Positions 8,259-14,861 of a stretch of 64,000 nt of DNA are shown here, one piece after another. Both the position numbers and the translations under genes were made by a program. Position 1 is the stretch's first letter. Every line of letters begins with the position of its first letter. The DNA lies in contig CP080408.1 of the NCBI GenBank assembly GCA_019448215.1, positions 1 to 64,000 of the forward strand, read 5' to 3'. Under the pieces are notes generated by a model, which saw nothing but the letters and a program-made list of their open reading frames with translations, made no database searches and had not been told where the DNA came from. This stretch comes from Thalassovita mediterranea (lineage in GTDB: Bacteria > Pseudomonadota > Alphaproteobacteria > Caulobacterales > Hyphomonadaceae).

Positions 8259-9110
8259 TTATGCCTCGAAGTATGGCCGGTCGCCCGCAATCGTCACGCG
8301 CTCCATGACGCGCACGTCCGGGAAATAGTCGCTCGCCGCATAATGCTGGCAGGCCCGGTTATCCCAGAAAGCGATTGAGCCAACCTCCCAGCGGAAGCGG
8401 CACTGATACTCTGGCACGGCGGCCTGGCTGTAGAGATGCTGTAGAAGCCAGTCGCTCTCTTCTTTCGACAAGTCCTTGATATGGCTTGTGAAAGCTGTGT
8501 TCACATAGATCAGACGCTCACCCGTCTCCGGGTGGGTGCGGATCACTGGATGCTCCTGCGGCGGAAACTTGGCGTGCAGCTCCTTGGGGTCCTTACCCAA
8601 ACGCTTTGCGAAGACCCGGGCAATGTCATGAACCGCCGTAAGCCCGCAGCAGAATTCCTTCATCTTTTCTGAAAGGCCCTCATAGGCCATCACCATATCG
8701 GAAAAGAGCGTGTCGCCGCCCACTTGCGGCAGCTCGATCGCCCGCAGCACCGAGCCAAGCGAAGGCTCTGTCCGCCACGTCACATCCGAATGCCAGGAGT
8801 TTTCCTGGCCCTTATTGCTGGCATTGTGGACGATCCGCAGAACCTCGGGATTTTCCTGATCCTTCGGCGTCGCAGGGTGGATTTCGAGCTCACCGAACTT
8901 GCGGGCGAAGGCGATATGCTGCTCTCGCGTGATGTCCTGATCGCGGAAGAAGATCACCTTGTAGCGCAGCAGCGCCTTGCGGATCTCAGCCACCAGCGCG
9001 TCGTCCATCGGCTCTGACAGGTCCACACCGTGCAGCACGGCGCCGATTGCAGGCGACAGTCGCCGTGCCTCAAAGCGCGCAAACGCCTCAGCCCCCACAT
9101 GTATGTTCAT
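8259..9110 (-). CDS. TauD/TfdA-family Fe(II)/2-oxoglutarate dioxygenase
   Basis: This 283-residue enzyme should hydroxylate or cleave a small substrate with Fe(II), O2 and 2-oxoglutarate. The iron triad is His107 and Asp109 (WHSDVTW) and His256 (RACQHYA), with the 2-oxoglutarate arginine probably Arg271. The N-terminal block FFRDQDITREQHIAFARKFG is typical of the taurine/2,4-D/alkylsulfate branch. The substrate cannot be assigned. AGGAAGC precedes the ATG at 9110. The stop codon lies inside the tail of the bidirectional terminator. Confidence 0.9.
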   Translation of the reverse strand: MNIHVGAEAFARFEARRLSPAIGAVLHGVDLSEPMDDALVAEIRKALLRYKVIFFRDQDITREQHIAFARKFGELEIHPATPKDQENPEVLRIVHNASNKGQENSWHSDVTWRTEPSLGSVLRAIELPQVGGDTLFSDMVMAYEGLSEKMKEFCCGLTAVHDIARVFAKRLGKDPKELHAKFPPQEHPVIRTHPETGERLIYVNTAFTSHIKDLSKEESDWLLQHLYSQAAVPEYQCRFRWEVGSIAFWDNRACQHYAASDYFPDVRVMERVTIAGDRPYFEA

Positions 9111-9231
9111 TCTGCTTCCTCCCGGTTCTTTTCTTTAAGCCAGTGTACGCTGAAAGCCGCAAATCAGGAAACAATCGGAACGGAGAGCCCCCGCCAGCAT
9201 TGTTTTTCAAAGCAAATACTGGAGCCAGATC

Positions 9232-9444
9232 ATGGGTATTGAAGTCCTATATTTCGTCGGCGCCGTCATCCTGTTCGGCATTCTTGTCTGGGCTGTTCTT
9301 CGCTCACGGCTGAAGTCCCCAAAAGCCCGGGCAATCCGCGAAGAAGCCGCGCGCGAGGAATACGAAAACCCCGAACAGTTCGAGAAGGACAAGGACAAAC
9401 TTGCCGCGAAAGCCGAGCAGGCAGAGAAAGCCGCGCGCAAATAG
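9232..9444 (+). CDS. Small single-pass membrane protein
   Basis: This 70-residue protein has one transmembrane segment at about residues 5-23, followed by a highly charged, probably helical tail (EEAAREEY, EKDKDKLAAKAEQAEKAARK). GGAG lies seven bases before the ATG. The next gene is map, 93 bp downstream on the same strand. No family is recognised; the codon pattern and composition support a real gene. Confidence 0.65.
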   Translation: MGIEVLYFVGAVILFGILVWAVLRSRLKSPKARAIREEAAREEYENPEQFEKDKDKLAAKAEQAEKAARK

Positions 9445-9537
9445 CGAGGCCGGCGCTGCAGTCTGGCGCCCTGCCGAGGTGGAAACTCGGGCCGAGTGCT
9501 GCCATATTGCGGGCCTAACCAGTTCTGAGGCCACCCC

Positions 9538-10359
9538 ATGTCCGAAGCCGACCTGATCATGCCCGTGCGCAACGGCGAGATCCGCATCCATGACGAGGCG
9601 GGCTTTGAAGGCATGCGCAAGGCTGGCAGGCTGGTCGCCGAATGCCTCGACATGCTGGTGCCGGAGGTGAAACCCAGTGTTACCACGGCGCATCTGGACG
9701 ATCTAATTCGCGAGTTTGTCTACGATCACGGCGCGCAATCCGCCACCATCGGTTATCGCGGCTATCGCCATGCCTCATGCATCTCGCTCAACCACGTCAT
9801 TTGTCACGGCATTCCAGGCGACCGCCCGCTCAAGGATGGCGACATCGCCAATATCGATGTTACAGTGATCGTCGATGGTTGGCACGGCGACCATTCGCGC
9901 ATGTACGCGGCCGGCACGCCGAAGCGCAAAGCCGAGCGCCTGATGGATGTGACCTATGAATCGCTGATGGCAGGCATCGCGGCGGTGAAGCCCGGCAACC
10001 GCTTTGGTGACATCGGCGCGGCCATCTCAAAGATCGCCGCCAAGAACCGCCTTTCGGTCGTTGAGGATTTCTGCGGCCACGGCCTCGGCCAGCTCTTCCA
10101 CGATGAGCCAAATGTCGTCCATTCAGCCCGCGCCGGAACGGGTCCGGAGCTGAAACCCGGCATGTTCTTCACGATTGAGCCCATGCTCAATATCGGCCGC
10201 AAGGACGCAGCAATCCTGCCCGATGGCTGGACCGCCGTGACCCGCGACCGTCAACTTTCTGCCCAGTTCGAACACTCGGTCGGCGTCACCGAAGACGGCG
10301 TCGAGATCTTCACAAGCTCACCAAAGGGCTGGCACACCCCTCACACGGTAGAGCTCTAG
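9538..10359 (+). CDS. map: Type I methionine aminopeptidase
   Basis: This 273-residue enzyme removes the initiator methionine from nascent proteins. The five metal ligands are all visible: Asp107, Asp118, His181 (CGHGLG), Glu214 (TIEPML) and Glu245 (FEHSVG); the substrate-contacting His is His90. It lacks an N-terminal zinc finger, as in the bacterial type I form. map is often beside radC in alphaproteobacteria; here a cupin and a GIY-YIG gene separate them. Confidence 0.95.
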   Translation: MSEADLIMPVRNGEIRIHDEAGFEGMRKAGRLVAECLDMLVPEVKPSVTTAHLDDLIREFVYDHGAQSATIGYRGYRHASCISLNHVICHGIPGDRPLKDGDIANIDVTVIVDGWHGDHSRMYAAGTPKRKAERLMDVTYESLMAGIAAVKPGNRFGDIGAAISKIAAKNRLSVVEDFCGHGLGQLFHDEPNVVHSARAGTGPELKPGMFFTIEPMLNIGRKDAAILPDGWTAVTRDRQLSAQFEHSVGVTEDGVEIFTSSPKGWHTPHTVEL

Positions 10360-10363
10360 CCTC

Positions 10364-11017
10364 CTACTCAGCTGGAGGCGGCGCATAATAAGGCGCTGCC
10401 GCCGCCGGCATCATCTCCATCGAAATTTCGATGCCGTGTTCAGCGGCGAGCTGGCCTATGACAGCGCCTGCCGCCTCAGGTGAGGCTGGCCTGGCTTCCG
10501 CAAGGCGCGGGCTCACGCTTTCAAGAAACTGCTCGAAAGACGCGCCGGTCGTCATCATCAGAAGCTGGGTTTCGGTGTCAGAGCCGTTCCAGAACATGTG
10601 CGCATTGCCGCGCTTCAGAGCCGCAAAATCGCCTTCCGATATGCGCTTCACCGAGCCATCCGAGAGAATATCAAGCGTGCCCTGAAGCACGTAGAAATAC
10701 TCGTCTTCCCGCGAATGCGTGTGCGGCGGCGAGCCCGGGCTCTGCGGCGGCAAGATGAACTCGTAAATCGCGACTTCACCCATGCTTTCTTCAGACGACA
10801 GCAGCAGGCGCACCGGGTGGAACGGGTTCTCGACCGCCTCGCCTGTCTCCGCCAGCACAAGCTTGTCCGTGTGATGATGCTGGTGATGGGCGGCGTGCCC
10901 TTCATGCTCACTATGCGCGCCATGCGCCTGATGCTGAGCATGCGCGCTATGGTCCTGCGCTGCCGCGGACATGGCGGCCCCAAGCGTAAGGACACCCCCT
11001 AGAATGATCCTGAACAT
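10364..11017 (-). CDS. Exported cupin-domain protein with a histidine-rich region
   Basis: This 217-residue protein has a signal peptide (residues 1-20). A stretch from 22 to 50 contains twelve histidines, and a cupin domain follows at about 70-165 (PPHTHSREDEYFYVLQG, then GNAHMFWNGSD). The cupin metal residues (H-x-H, E, H) are present. The His-rich part may bind zinc, copper or nickel in the periplasm. It is convergent with map, with 4 bp between the stops. The enzymatic role, if any, is unknown. Confidence 0.8.
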   Translation of the reverse strand: MFRIILGGVLTLGAAMSAAAQDHSAHAQHQAHGAHSEHEGHAAHHQHHHTDKLVLAETGEAVENPFHPVRLLLSSEESMGEVAIYEFILPPQSPGSPPHTHSREDEYFYVLQGTLDILSDGSVKRISEGDFAALKRGNAHMFWNGSDTETQLLMMTTGASFEQFLESVSPRLAEARPASPEAAGAVIGQLAAEHGIEISMEMMPAAAAPYYAPPPAE

Positions 11018-11131
11018 AACTCTCCCCTGTTTTTTATATTGCGCTCGGTTTTATCCGGCTTTCGAAACCAGACAAGCTTGACGGGATGGCACGACCGGAA
11101 CATTATAAGAACAAACCGGAAGAACGGGCAG

Positions 11132-11581
11132 ATGGCTTTTTTCGTGTACATCGTCACCAACCAGCGGAACGGCACGCTCTATATCGGCCATACCGACGAT
11201 ATCGAACGCCGTGCGCACGAACATCGGAATGGCGTCATACGGGGCTTTGCGAGCAAATATGGCTGCAGGCGCCTTGTCTGGTACGACACGTTCGGGACGA
11301 GTGACGCCGCGCTGACACGTGAGCGGCAGATGAAGGGGTGGCGCCGCGAATGGAAGATTTCCCTGATTGAGAAAGACAATCCGGGCTGGCGGGATCTGGC
11401 TGACGACTGGCACCCTTTGGGCGCGCGTCACTATCGGATGCATTATCACCCAGCCGCCATGGGTCCTGACTTTCGTCAGGAAGGCGGCCAATCCAACGCT
11501 CACCCCAAACCCATAACCGCCACCCCAGCGAAAGCTGGGGCCCATGGCGGCTGGGGTGACATGTCAAAGGTGGCGAGATGA
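11132..11581 (+). CDS. GIY-YIG nuclease-domain protein
   Basis: This is a 149-residue protein. Residues 2-92 form a single GIY-YIG domain of the small UvrC-N/URI-like class: VYI (5-7), LYIG (16-19), the Arg26/Arg27 region and the catalytic Glu64 in TRERQMKGW. The final 40 or so residues are encoded by two inverted palindromic repeats and are probably a run-through tail rather than a domain. AGAACGGGCAG precedes the ATG at 11132; the frame upstream is unsupported. Its stop overlaps the radC start as ATGA. The biological role of this class is not established. Confidence 0.85.
   Translation: MAFFVYIVTNQRNGTLYIGHTDDIERRAHEHRNGVIRGFASKYGCRRLVWYDTFGTSDAALTRERQMKGWRREWKISLIEKDNPGWRDLADDWHPLGARHYRMHYHPAAMGPDFRQEGGQSNAHPKPITATPAKAGAHGGWGDMSKVAR
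11446..11481 (+). repeat. Palindromic repeat unit, copy 1
   Basis: An 18-nt block TCACCCAGCCGCCATGGG is followed by a 7 bp hairpin TCCTGAC-TTTC-GTCAGGA. It lies inside the 3' end of the GIY-YIG gene and is inverted relative to copy 2, with matching block, hairpin position and loop. Confidence 0.85.
11523..11559 (-). repeat. Palindromic repeat unit, copy 2 (inverted)
   Basis: Read on the minus strand, this is the same 18-nt block with one extra C, then a hairpin CCCCAGC-TTTC-GCTGGGG. Four of seven stem pairs differ from copy 1, and each change keeps base pairing while the TTTC loop is unchanged. A 41 bp spacer separates the copies. Confidence 0.85.
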
Positions 11582-12315
11582 AACCCGTTGAGGAAGCCCC
11601 GCTACTTGGACTGACGGCACCGGCCCGACCTTTCGTCTCAGCGAAGCCGCACTGGCAGGGCCATCGTGACCGCTTGCGCACGAAGCTAATTGAGCGCGGC
11701 GCCATCGCGCTGGAGGATTATGAACTTCTCGAGACGCTGCTCTTCGCTTTCATTCCCCGCCGGGACGTCAAGCCCATATCGAAAGCGCTGCTGGCGCGTT
11801 TCGGGTCGCTGAGCGCGGTTCTCTCTGCGCGCCCGGCTGACCTCATCAAGGTCGCTGGCGTTGGCGAGACTGTTGCTGCCTATCTCAAGGCCACTGCAGA
11901 GATTGGCGCGCGCGCAACCCGAGAGACGCTGGCTTCGCGCACCGTGATTTCGAGCTGGTCGGCCCTCACAGACTATGTAAAGCGCGAGCTTCAACATGAG
12001 GGCCGCGAGCAGTTTCGCGTCCTCTTTCTCGACCGCAAGAACCAGCTCATCGCTGATGAGATCATGGGGCATGGAACAGTGGATCACGCCCCGGTCTATC
12101 CACGCGAGATAGCGCGGCGGGCGCTGGAACTTCAGGCGTCCAGCCTGATCCTCGTGCACAACCATCCATCTGGCGACCCGACACCCTCAAGGGCCGATAT
12201 CGACATGACCCGTGCAATCATCGATGCGCTAGATGCACTGGAAATCACCGTGCATGACCACCTCATCGCGGCGCGCGGCGGGGTGACCAGCTTCAAGGCC
12301 CAAGGCCTTATCTAG
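11578..12315 (+). CDS. radC: RadC-family JAB/MPN-domain protein
   Basis: This 245-residue protein has the RadC architecture: a helix-hairpin-helix-like region (about 70-115) followed by a JAB1/MPN domain with the metal motif H-x-H...S..D at His194, His196, Ser204 and Asp207 (VHNHPSGDPTPSRADID). It was long called a DNA repair protein, but its biochemical function is not settled. The ATG overlaps the stop of the GIY-YIG gene as ATGA, so translation is probably coupled. Confidence 0.92.
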   Translation: MKPVEEAPLLGLTAPARPFVSAKPHWQGHRDRLRTKLIERGAIALEDYELLETLLFAFIPRRDVKPISKALLARFGSLSAVLSARPADLIKVAGVGETVAAYLKATAEIGARATRETLASRTVISSWSALTDYVKRELQHEGREQFRVLFLDRKNQLIADEIMGHGTVDHAPVYPREIARRALELQASSLILVHNHPSGDPTPSRADIDMTRAIIDALDALEITVHDHLIAARGGVTSFKAQGLI

Positions 12316-12422
12316 CGCGCTTGCATCTTTGCTGCTGGAAGGGATGGCTGTCAGCCTCAAAAACCGCTATGAGCCGCGCTTCGGCCCATGATGTGCACAT
12401 AAGGTACACTCGACTGCGGCCG

Positions 12423-12443
12423 GGCCGCGATTTGGTTGCGGCC
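12423..12443 (+). promoter_or_regulatory. Leader hairpin before the RNA helicase gene
   Basis: A 6 bp GC-only stem GGCCGC/GCGGCC with a nine-base loop lies about 28 nt before the helicase start. DEAD-box helicase genes often have structured leaders that control expression in the cold, but nothing more specific is visible here. Confidence 0.3.
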
Positions 12444-12470
12444 GACGACATTGACCGAAAGCCTCCCTAA

Positions 12471-14489
12471 ATGACCGACCAATCCGCAATTGTCCCTGCA
12501 CTGGGCCAAGCTCTTGCTGCGCGTGGATATGACCAGCTGACCCCTGTGCAATCTGCTATGCTCGACCCTGAGATTGCCGCGTCAGACCTGCTGGTTTCTG
12601 CGCAGACGGGTTCGGGCAAGACGGTCGCGTTCGGCATTGCAATGGCCCCTTCCCTGCTGATGGGGGCTGACCGGCTTCCACGTCCAGGCACACCGCTGGC
12701 GCTTGTTGTTGCGCCGACGCGCGAGCTTGCTGTGCAGGTGCACCGCGAACTCGACTGGCTGTATGCCGAAGCAGGCGCACGCGTTGTCTCCTGCGTGGGC
12801 GGTATGGATCCGCGCGAAGAGCGCTCTGACCTGATGAAGGGCGCCCACATTGTCGTGGGCACGCCAGGCCGCCTGGTCGATCACCTCAATCGCGGCAGCC
12901 TTGTGCTCGACGACATTCGCGTCGTCGCCATGGATGAAGCGGACGAAATGCTGGATCTTGGCTTCCGCGAGGAGCTTGAGACCCTTCTAAGCGCCGCGCC
13001 GGAAGACCGCCGCACGCTTCTCTTCTCAGCGACCGTGTCGAAGCCGATCGCGCGCCTTGCTGAGACGTTCCAGCGCGATGCCGTTCGTATCAACACAATT
13101 TCCGACACGGACCAGCACGCCGATATCGACTACCGCGCGCATTCCATTGCGCCGTCGGACGTTGAGAATGCGATCATCAACGTCCTGCGCTTCCATGAAG
13201 CCAAGAATGCGCTTGTCTTCTGCAAGACCCGCGCGAATGTGAACCACCTCCTCGCGCGCTTTCACAATCGCGGCCTGAGCGTTGTTGCCCTGTCAGGTGA
13301 GCTCAGCCAGAGCGAGCGTACGCATGCGCTGCAGGCCCTGCGCGATGGGCGGGCCAATGTCTGCGTCGCGACCGATGTCGCCGCACGCGGCCTCGACCTG
13401 CCAGACCTCGACCTCGTCATCCATGCTGACCTGCCGACCAACCGCGAAGCGCTGCTGCACCGGTCCGGGCGCACGGGCCGCGCCGGCCGCAAGGGCGTCA
13501 GCGTCCTGATCGTGCCGTTCAAGGCCCGCCGCCGCATCGAGCGCCTGCTGCAGGATGCCCGCGTCGAGGCGAGCTGGACCGATGCCCCCGGCGCCGACGA
13601 CATCCGCAAACGCGATGATGAGCGCCTGCTCAACCACCCATCCCTGACCGAAACAGCAAGTGCCAGCGACCATGAGATGGCGCGTATGCTGATCGACATT
13701 CACGGCGCCGAACAGGTCGCCGCTGCCTTCGTCGCGCATCATCGCGCGCGGCGCTCTGCCCCTGAAGAGCTGATGGACGTGCCGGAGTACCGCCCCGCCG
13801 ACAAGCGTGAGCGCCCGCCGCGCGGCGACGGCCCTCGCGGTGATGGACCTCGACGTGAGCGTACAGACCGCCGCGAACCGCGCGCCGAACGCAACGATTT
13901 TGAAGACAGCGTCTGGATCAATCTTTCCGTTGGCCGCAAATCCGGCGCAGACCCGCGCTGGCTGTTGCCAATGCTCTGCAAGGCTGGCGGCCTTCACCGG
14001 ACTGATGTCGGCGCAATCCGCATTGAGGACGCACATACGCGCGTCGAGCTGAAAGCTGAGAGCGCGCCGGGCTTCCTGGAACGTGTCGGGCCTGATGGCC
14101 GGCTTGAGAAATCAATCTCTGCCTGGCGCGAGGGCGAGAAACCGGCCGGCTGGGCGGAAGGCTCTGCCCCTGCCCGCCGGGAACGCGGCGATGATCGCGA
14201 TTCAGACCGCCCGGCGAAGAAGCGCTCTGGCCCGCCATCCGGCCCGCGCTCTGATAAGCGCTCCGGCAAATTCGCTGGAAAGCCTCGTGCCGAAGGAAAG
14301 CCTCGCTTTGAAGGCAAGCCGCGTAGCGAAGGCAAACCAGCCCGCAAGCCGCGGCCTGTCCCACCGTCGCAACTGGAAGATCGCGCGCCTGAACGACCAA
14401 AGTCGAAAAAGCCTGGCAAACCAAAGCCGCGCCGCTTTGACCCGACGGCCGAGAAGCCGCCAAAGCGCCGCAAGCCAAAGCAGGACTAG
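12471..14489 (+). CDS. DEAD-box ATP-dependent RNA helicase with DbpA-type RNA-binding domain
   Basis: This 672-residue helicase has a Q motif (DQLTPVQ), motif I AQTGSGKT (44-51), DEAD at 155-158, SAT in LFSATVSK, and HRSGRTGRAG near the end of the second RecA domain. Residues about 474-545 fit a DbpA/CsdA RNA-binding domain (VWINLSVGRKSGADPRWLLP), which suggests work on ribosomal RNA or structured mRNA. The last 120 residues are basic and low in complexity, with near-repeats of EGKPR, probably a non-specific RNA-binding tail. No strong ribosome site is seen before the ATG. Confidence 0.93.
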   Translation: MTDQSAIVPALGQALAARGYDQLTPVQSAMLDPEIAASDLLVSAQTGSGKTVAFGIAMAPSLLMGADRLPRPGTPLALVVAPTRELAVQVHRELDWLYAEAGARVVSCVGGMDPREERSDLMKGAHIVVGTPGRLVDHLNRGSLVLDDIRVVAMDEADEMLDLGFREELETLLSAAPEDRRTLLFSATVSKPIARLAETFQRDAVRINTISDTDQHADIDYRAHSIAPSDVENAIINVLRFHEAKNALVFCKTRANVNHLLARFHNRGLSVVALSGELSQSERTHALQALRDGRANVCVATDVAARGLDLPDLDLVIHADLPTNREALLHRSGRTGRAGRKGVSVLIVPFKARRRIERLLQDARVEASWTDAPGADDIRKRDDERLLNHPSLTETASASDHEMARMLIDIHGAEQVAAAFVAHHRARRSAPEELMDVPEYRPADKRERPPRGDGPRGDGPRRERTDRREPRAERNDFEDSVWINLSVGRKSGADPRWLLPMLCKAGGLHRTDVGAIRIEDAHTRVELKAESAPGFLERVGPDGRLEKSISAWREGEKPAGWAEGSAPARRERGDDRDSDRPAKKRSGPPSGPRSDKRSGKFAGKPRAEGKPRFEGKPRSEGKPARKPRPVPPSQLEDRAPERPKSKKPGKPKPRRFDPTAEKPPKRRKPKQD

Positions 14490-14506
14490 CCAGATTGGCC
14501 GACAGC

Positions 14507-14532
14507 CGCCTGTGACCTTCCGGACACAGGCG
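14507..14532 (+). terminator. Hairpin after the helicase gene
   Basis: An 8 bp stem CGCCTGTG/CACAGGCG with a ten-base loop begins 18 nt past the helicase stop. It has no T-run, so termination here may need Rho, or the hairpin may only protect the 3' end. Confidence 0.45.
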
Positions 14533-14626
14533 CGCGTCCTCAGATAAAATTCTTAGGTGCCCGACATTGACGCCGGGAACGAGAGCTGACATCTGCCGCG
14601 CCTCATTCAACGCCATGGAGTGCCCG

Positions 14627-14713
14627 ATGACCTATCGGCCATTCAATTTCAAAGCATTGCCCGTCGCCTGGCCACAGGTCGGCGAAGGTATGCCTATGGA
14701 GGATGTTGAGTGA
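14627..14713 (+). CDS. Candidate short leader ORF before rtcB
   Basis: This is a 28-codon frame beginning MTYRPFNFKALP and ending MEDVE, with GGAG six bases before its ATG; a second in-frame ATG lies at 14615. The codon choice looks like that of the neighbours, but such short frames arise by chance. Its stop overlaps the 5' arm of a pairing that could prevent the downstream terminator from forming, so its translation could regulate rtcB. The 14490-14861 gap otherwise contains only hairpins and this frame. Confidence 0.35.
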   Translation: MTYRPFNFKALPVAWPQVGEGMPMEDVE

Positions 14714-14790
14714 GGGGCTGACCGTCAGCCCACCGGGAAACCGGATAACACGCACCCTCCACGCGCTTAAGCCTGGAGGGTTTTTCTTTC
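14712..14790 (+). promoter_or_regulatory. Structured rtcB leader with possible attenuator
   Basis: From 5' to 3' there is GAGGG (14712-14716), a hairpin GGGCTGAC/GTCAGCCC (14715-14731), a hairpin CCGG-GAAA-CCGG (14733-14744), an unpaired ATAACACGCA, and the terminator stem CCCTCCA/TGGAGGG. GAGGG can pair with CCCTC (14755-14759), the 5' arm of the terminator, which makes the two folds mutually exclusive. This is the layout of an attenuator or riboswitch. No known riboswitch class is recognised. Confidence 0.5.
14755..14790 (+). terminator. Intrinsic terminator inside the rtcB leader
   Basis: The stem CCCTCCA (14755-14761) pairs with TGGAGGG (14774-14780) around an inner GCTTAAGC and is followed by TTTTTCTTTCTCTC. 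It lies 72 nt before the rtcB start on the coding strand, so transcripts reaching rtcB must either pass it or start after it. Confidence 0.8.
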
Positions 14791-14833
14791 TCTCGATCCG
14801 ACAGGCTGCCGTGTGGAGGGCTCTCTAAGAAAA

Positions 14834-14861
14834 GGAGGGCTCGTCTGACGAGCACAGTACA
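14834..14861 (+). promoter_or_regulatory. rtcB ribosome site separated from the start by a hairpin
   Basis: GGAGGG (14834-14839) is the only good Shine-Dalgarno sequence, but it lies 22 nt from the ATG. A perfect hairpin GCTCGTC/GACGAGC (14839-14853) fills the gap and leaves only ACAGTACA before the ATG. Folding would restore normal spacing. CCCTCC at 14755-14760 could also pair with GGAGGG and hide it. Confidence 0.6.

Noticed and set aside
11132-11581. GIY-YIG gene as an intron homing endonuclease
   Set aside because: No intron or intein boundary is seen, and both neighbouring genes are intact.
14567-14595. TTGACG at 14567 as a promoter for the rtcB leader
   Set aside because: No acceptable -10 box lies 16-18 bases downstream, so it was not listed as a feature.
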